Assembly (NCBI GenBank): GCA_000818945.1
Contig: KN805422.1
Coordinates: 124,001 to 188,000, forward strand
DNA: 64,000 bases
Direction of reading: 5' to 3'
Origin: Schizochytrium sp. CCTCC M209059
Lineage: Eukaryota; Sar; Bigyra; Thraustochytrida; Thraustochytriidae
The notes under the pieces are model-generated. The model searched no databases and was not told the DNA's origin. It saw nothing but the letters and a program-made list of their open reading frames with translations. The position numbers were made by a program, and so were the translations under genes. Positions 59,736 through 64,000 of this stretch are shown one piece after another (position 1 is the stretch's first letter; every line of letters begins with the position of its first letter).

Positions 59736-60308
59736 AGGCCTACAAGGCCTGCCAGTCTTGTACACAGTTGGTCAACCAACTATGGCAAGTTGGGATGATT
59801 GGCATGGGCAATGGCGAGGGCAATGCCAAGGGCAATCAATGGGTGGTTGTTGGTTGCACCGTCAATCGCGCAGTTCCAGCAGCTTGAGGAGCCAAGGAAG
59901 AAGCCGGGCGACGGGGCGATGGACTCGACGACCTGTGAAGGGTGAGCGTCGATGCGGTGCGGAGGCACGTGCTCGCGCGCTTGCCTATTTCTGTTCGGAG
60001 GCAGCACGACACCGACCGCGACCGCTGCAAGTTGCCATGGTTGTTGGTCAAGGAGCGGAGGACATGGAACGGCAGCAGCGAGGCCCTGGCTTGCTCGTGC
60101 ACGGCTCGCTCGGCAGGGAACTTTGTTTTACTCGGGCTGCTGCATCGATTTGTCTTACTTTGCGTCGGTTTGCACTTACTTCTCTGGCTCTCGACACCGG
60201 TGACGGCGAGGCAACAGTGCCTGTCTGATCCGGCATGGTGGCAAGCAGGACCGGCTTTCGCAGTAGGTAGTCGCTTGCTGCTGCAGGTCGGTGGCAATCG
60301 TGAATCAC

Positions 60309-60386
60309 ATTCGGACTACAATTCTTGTACTTCTGCTACGTATACGTATTCGGACTACAATTCTTGTACTTCTGCTACGTATACGT
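60309..60386. repeat. Perfect 39-bp tandem duplication
   Basis: Units 60309-60347 and 60348-60386 are identical, each starting ATTCGGACTACAATTC and ending TACGTATACGT. Perfect identity implies a recent duplication or an assembly effect. Confidence 0.95.
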
Positions 60387-60800
60387 ACGTACTGCTAGGC
60401 TACCTATAGAAACATCAAATGCTCTTTTGTAAAAAGAAAAGCGATCGCAGACCATCATCACTCATCACCCGCGGCAGCTGAGCTCCTGTTTTCCACCAGC
60501 CACACCACGAGCCAGCCTTGCCGCCCGATGGCCAGTTCTGCTCTTGCTCGCTCGCTCGCCCGCCCACGCCGCTCATCTCGCGCCACAGCCGCCGCGCGCC
60601 GAGTCCCCCGTGCCGCCTGCACCCGCCGGGACACACCCTTCTCGCAAAATGGGTTGCGCAGCGTGTGCGTGTGCAGGCCTCCTCCTAGTCGTAACACTAC
60701 TCGACCCTACTACTGCCTAGGCCTAGGCCTGATGCGCGCGCACGTGGCGAGAGTCCAATTCGGCGGGCGCAGCCGACGGCGAGGCCGCGGCGCGCGTACA

Positions 60801-60844
60801 TTCATTCATTCATTCGTTCGTTCGTTCGTTCGTTCGTTCGTTCG
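60801..60844. repeat. (TTCA)n(TTCG)n microsatellite
   Basis: Three TTCA units followed by about eight TTCG units. Confidence 0.95.
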
Positions 60845-61440
60845 TCCATTCACGCGTTCGTCCTGGGCTGGCCCGGGGCGGCGCGGTCGCGGTCGCGGTC
60901 GCGGTCGCAGTCGCGGACGTGGAGGCTGGCTGGGGCTGGAGCTGCCACGCGCGCATTGGTGGGACGGAGTCTTTCGCTGCGAACGCGGCGCCGGGCGAGA
61001 CTTTCTTTGGCAAACTTGCGCGAAGCCAAGGCGCGCGAGGCGAACGCAGGCAGACCCCTGTCCGAGAGGAACCAATACGAGAACGACCGCTCCAGGGAGC
61101 GAGCGGGCTAGCTAGTTCACGGAGTTAGGTTTTCTACTCAATTTAGGTGGGCGGGTGGGGTAACCAGCAGGCGGACCGTCGTCGGTGGCCAAGTCAAAGG
61201 CTTCTGGCGGGCCGGCCGGCCGGCCGGCCGACCGGCTTGGCCACCCCGAATCAGCCGCAGGACTGGTTGGTTCTGTTTCCTTCCCTTCGTCATAGATACC
61301 GCTCTTCTAGCAGGCAAATCAACCAACCATACAGCTGGTCTTCACTTCGCTTCAAAGCGTCGTAGACATCCATCGTACGACACGACAGATTATCGAGTAG
61401 AGACATTGCCACAAACGACTGACCAGCGTCGACGCGCGCC

Positions 61441-64000
61441 ATGGCCACTTGCTGGGAGGAATGGCTCGATAAGGACTGGTCGCGCCTCGGCTCGTGTCAA
61501 GGCTTATGGGAGCTCTTTGTGTCAAATCCGACGCGACTCTCGCCCGCCAGCGCTGACCCGGGCGAGTGCCCGTGCGATCATCTCGCCCATTATGTTTTCG
61601 GAAAGCGCCGCACCGGACCCAAATCACCCGAAGACGCCATGTATTTTATCGCGCTTGTACTCTTTGACGCGCATGCCGGCCCAGACTTCGTCTCGGGTCT
61701 GAGCTCAAACGAGGCGAATATTCTGTTCGATATGCTCGTAGATCTCTTCAGCGATCTCTCGCCCGTCGTCAGGCATTGGGCTATCAAGACGCTCTGGCGC
61801 GCTTTGAATGTCTACAAAGACTGCGTTGTAGGCTCTGCCGACATACTCTCCGAGCCCCGTTGGAAGGCCGCCGCGGCCCGATCATGGCTCGAAGACGACG
61901 GCAAACGCAAATCCATGCGACTCGTGACACGAAGTTTGAGTAGCGCCACCAGCGCCGCAAATGCAAGCTCGCCATCAACCACCGAGACCAAAGACACGGA
62001 CCCTGGAGAAGATGCAACAGCCACTGGAGCCATCAATCTTCGGGATCTCGAAGCTCGTTCGCTGGAGATGGCATTTTGCAGCTTTGCTCTCGCATCGTTC
62101 ATTGCTCTGACAAGTAAGACGCTCGACGCCAGTGGCGTGGGCCCTTCCGCCTGGGTGGCGCCTACGGACGTGCAGGCGATCTGGGAAATTATCTTAGACC
62201 AAATTCAATCTCCGACTCCGGAATACTTCGTCTCGGCGGATGATCTCGACCCAATTGCAAAAGCTGCGGCGGAGCCTTTCGGCGCCCACATCACCTCGCC
62301 TTATTTATTGCCTCCTCTTCTTGCGGGCATTGCGCTTCTGCATGAAGCCTCTGCGGAGCGCGCCATGTATTTCAAGAACCTCAATCTCCTCATGCTCCAG
62401 ACGCCACGCAACCTCGATGCTCTGATAGCCACGCGGCAGTGGCACTCTTTTATCATTTTCGTTCTCACCACTACAAGTCGCGTCCCAGACCCCCCGCAAC
62501 TCTCATCTGGCGCCACGAAACACCGTAATGATGTCGGTACAGCTGCGACTCCGACGGAAGCAGAAAAAGAGGTCGTCACGTTCGCTCTCAATCTCGTCTC
62601 GTGCGCGTTCGCGCAAACGTTATCGCGAAAACACCAAAGCTTGGGCAAACAGCTGTACGCTTTCGCAAATCAAATGATGCAACTCGTCAAGTGGGATCAG
62701 GATGCTCGCAAAATTGTGCGCCAAGTTACGCTCAGTGTTGTGCGCCAGGTGCAAAACTCTGGGTTCTGGCGCACCGAGAACCAGGCCGCTTGGGAGGCTT
62801 GCTTCGAACTTGCTCGCTTTGTCACTGCCTTTACCTTTTTTGCACCTCCTGTGCAAGCCGCACGACGACGCGCAAGTACAGATGCCGACGATGTCGCTTC
62901 ATATATGTATGCAGATCGCAGAGAGGCGCGCTGGTTTGGCTATCGGGCCCGTGCTGCGGCGTGGACGCTGGCCGCCCTTGACGGTAGCTCTGCCGTTCTG
63001 TGGGAGGGCTTGACGCCACCTGTACAGGAGACCTGGGCAGACATTGACGCTCTTCATATTGATTCAGATTCGAATTCTGAAGATGACACGGGCTCTTTCT
63101 CCACCAATAGTGACAATGGCATTGGCCTTGTACGCATTTCTGCAGTGCCCTCTCTCACTCGAGCGTCTCCGCGTGGACTCAAGGCAATTTCCTCGTTCCA
63201 TATACCGCGGGCTTCAACACCACACAGTTTTTCATCTTCAGTAAAAGCCTCACACCGCTCCATGAAACGGACATTCTCCGTGACTTCGCCACATGGGGCT
63301 CGTCTTGAGCGACAAGGATCTGCGCATAGCGTCTTGCAACGGCGCAACAGTGGATTCTCGCGCAAGAACTCTTCGTTTGGGACCTCATATGCCCTTGATG
63401 TCGATGGCTGCCTGGACATTCTCGCTTCTGGGCTCCAAATCAAGTACGCGCCTTCCAAGGCATCCAAGGGTCCCGCACTTTCGATGGATCTATCACTCGA
63501 AGACCCTTTCAAGCAAGGCGCCTTTGGCTTTCGGCCCGAGTCGCTTGGCCTAGAAGTCGACGCCGACGGGTGGCCACTCGACCTCGAAGTTATTCAGGCC
63601 ACGGCCGCTCTCTTTAAAGCCATGGGTCTGCATGGAGACGCGTCCGACGAGGAGACCTTGCGCGACATGCTCTTTACGAAAAAGGAGCGCGCAAATTTCG
63701 TCCGCGCCTCCGAACTTTGCCGAGGCTTTCGTTTGCTAGAAAGTGCACTCGTGCCGGCGGGCAAGGGCAGAGCGGCTGTGAAACGCTCGGACGAGACCTT
63801 GCGTAAGAGCTCGGCATTTATTGCGTCATTTTGCTCGCGTGATGCCCATCATCTCACGAAAAAAGCGCTGGCCAAGGACATTGCTGCTGGTCTTCGTAGA
63901 GAGCTTGGCATCAAGCAAGCTCCAGGGTCCTCGATGGTGGCGGTAGAGTTTGACACAACACCCTCGTCTCTTGACGATATGGAACCGGTCGTGCTTGTCC
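61441..64000 (+). CDS. Large helical-repeat protein, N-terminal part (possibly BEACH-related; runs off window)
   Basis: The frame is open from an ATG in good context (GCGCCATGG) to the window edge, 853 codons with no stop; codons are GC-ended. The sequence is mostly alpha-helical and leucine-rich (VRHWAIKTLWRALNVY; LLMLQTPRNLDALIATR followed by QWHSFIIFVL), like armadillo-type repeats. S/T-rich disordered inserts lie at about 165-190 and 550-640 (with RRNSGF and RTFSVTS, possible basophilic kinase sites). The helix NLxxLxxxxxW pattern resembles the N-terminal arms of BEACH proteins (neurobeachin/LYST/Lvs), where each arm precedes PH-BEACH and WD40 domains. Those decisive domains would lie beyond 64000, so the family assignment is only a guess. 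Introns cannot be excluded. Confidence 0.75.
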   Translation, partial: MATCWEEWLDKDWSRLGSCQGLWELFVSNPTRLSPASADPGECPCDHLAHYVFGKRRTGPKSPEDAMYFIALVLFDAHAGPDFVSGLSSNEANILFDMLVDLFSDLSPVVRHWAIKTLWRALNVYKDCVVGSADILSEPRWKAAAARSWLEDDGKRKSMRLVTRSLSSATSAANASSPSTTETKDTDPGEDATATGAINLRDLEARSLEMAFCSFALASFIALTSKTLDASGVGPSAWVAPTDVQAIWEIILDQIQSPTPEYFVSADDLDPIAKAAAEPFGAHITSPYLLPPLLAGIALLHEASAERAMYFKNLNLLMLQTPRNLDALIATRQWHSFIIFVLTTTSRVPDPPQLSSGATKHRNDVGTAATPTEAEKEVVTFALNLVSCAFAQTLSRKHQSLGKQLYAFANQMMQLVKWDQDARKIVRQVTLSVVRQVQNSGFWRTENQAAWEACFELARFVTAFTFFAPPVQAARRRASTDADDVASYMYADRREARWFGYRARAAAWTLAALDGSSAVLWEGLTPPVQETWADIDALHIDSDSNSEDDTGSFSTNSDNGIGLVRISAVPSLTRASPRGLKAISSFHIPRASTPHSFSSSVKASHRSMKRTFSVTSPHGARLERQGSAHSVLQRRNSGFSRKNSSFGTSYALDVDGCLDILASGLQIKYAPSKASKGPALSMDLSLEDPFKQGAFGFRPESLGLEVDADGWPLDLEVIQATAALFKAMGLHGDASDEETLRDMLFTKKERANFVRASELCRGFRLLESALVPAGKGRAAVKRSDETLRKSSAFIASFCSRDAHHLTKKALAKDIAAGLRRELGIKQAPGSSMVAVEFDTTPSSLDDMEPVVLV

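Larger units (their letters stand above)
59133..61440. other. Intergenic region between carrier and right-edge gene
   Basis: 2.3 kb without a supported ORF. GAGC leader of the carrier at 59144-59160 (as GCTC on +), AGCTAGCT palindromes at 59386-59408, TGCAA/TGCAG-rich DNA (59520-59735), a perfect 39-bp duplication (60309-60386), TTCA/TTCG repeat (60801-60844), CGGTCG repeat (60885-60910), GGCC palindromes (61208-61230) and GCTAGCTAG (61107-61115). Confidence 0.55.

Overview
This is nuclear DNA of a eukaryotic protist. The best guess is a stramenopile of the thraustochytrid (labyrinthulomycete) type. The reasons are a myosin fused to ankyrin repeats and a FYVE finger, a CCT-domain regulator in a genome that also carries a CatSper-like channel, long and nearly intronless genes, high GC with strongly GC-ended codons, and very many tetranucleotide microsatellites. 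The taxonomic call is inference; no rRNA or organellar gene is present to confirm it. Three runs of N (14116-14697, 27150-27206, 56552-56942) are assembly gaps.

Layout. 1-1355 (-): 5' part of a PH-ankyrin protein. 2180-9547 (+): myosin-IQ-ankyrin-FYVE. 9715-11121 (-): LIN54/TSO1-type CXC protein, divergent from the GINS subunit SLD5 (11825-12838 +, three exons). 14890-19407 (+): CCT-domain protein whose first exon is not resolved. 19806-22670 (-): TBC-domain Rab GAP with ankyrin repeats and zinc fingers. 23849-25354 (+): CatSper-like six-helix cation channel. 25355-37704: about 12 kb with no convincing gene, full of simple repeats, a 155-bp tandem repeat and one exon-like segment. 37705-38796 (+): Q/N-rich, probably tail-anchored protein. 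39019-40206 (-): membrane-anchored Shewanella-like metallophosphatase. 42420-47420 (-): DNA polymerase alpha catalytic subunit. 48307-49344 (+): class I haem peroxidase. 49431-52714 (-): DENN-WW protein with a 5' intron. 54331-55872 (-): IMP dehydrogenase, divergent from a WKF-domain (C7orf50-like) protein (56992-57606 +). 58242-59132 (-): mitochondrial carrier. 61441-64000 (+): N-terminal part of a large helical-repeat protein that runs off the window.

Themes. Two genes act in replication (SLD5, POLA1), and a CXC/LIN54-like regulator shares its promoter with SLD5; four TTTGAA (CHR-like) elements lie in that promoter. Several genes fit membrane traffic and phosphoinositide signalling: PH-ankyrin, myosin-FYVE, TBC, DENN, and perhaps a BEACH-like protein at the right edge. 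IMPDH supplies guanine nucleotides. There is no operon-like organisation; neighbours are often divergent or tightly convergent (86 bp between the peroxidase and DENN stop codons).

Five gene models needed manual work. The two edge genes were read directly because they lack a stop inside the window. SLD5 was assembled from three exons and the DENN gene from two. The CCT gene was extended upstream of its first ATG on the basis of an in-frame repeat.
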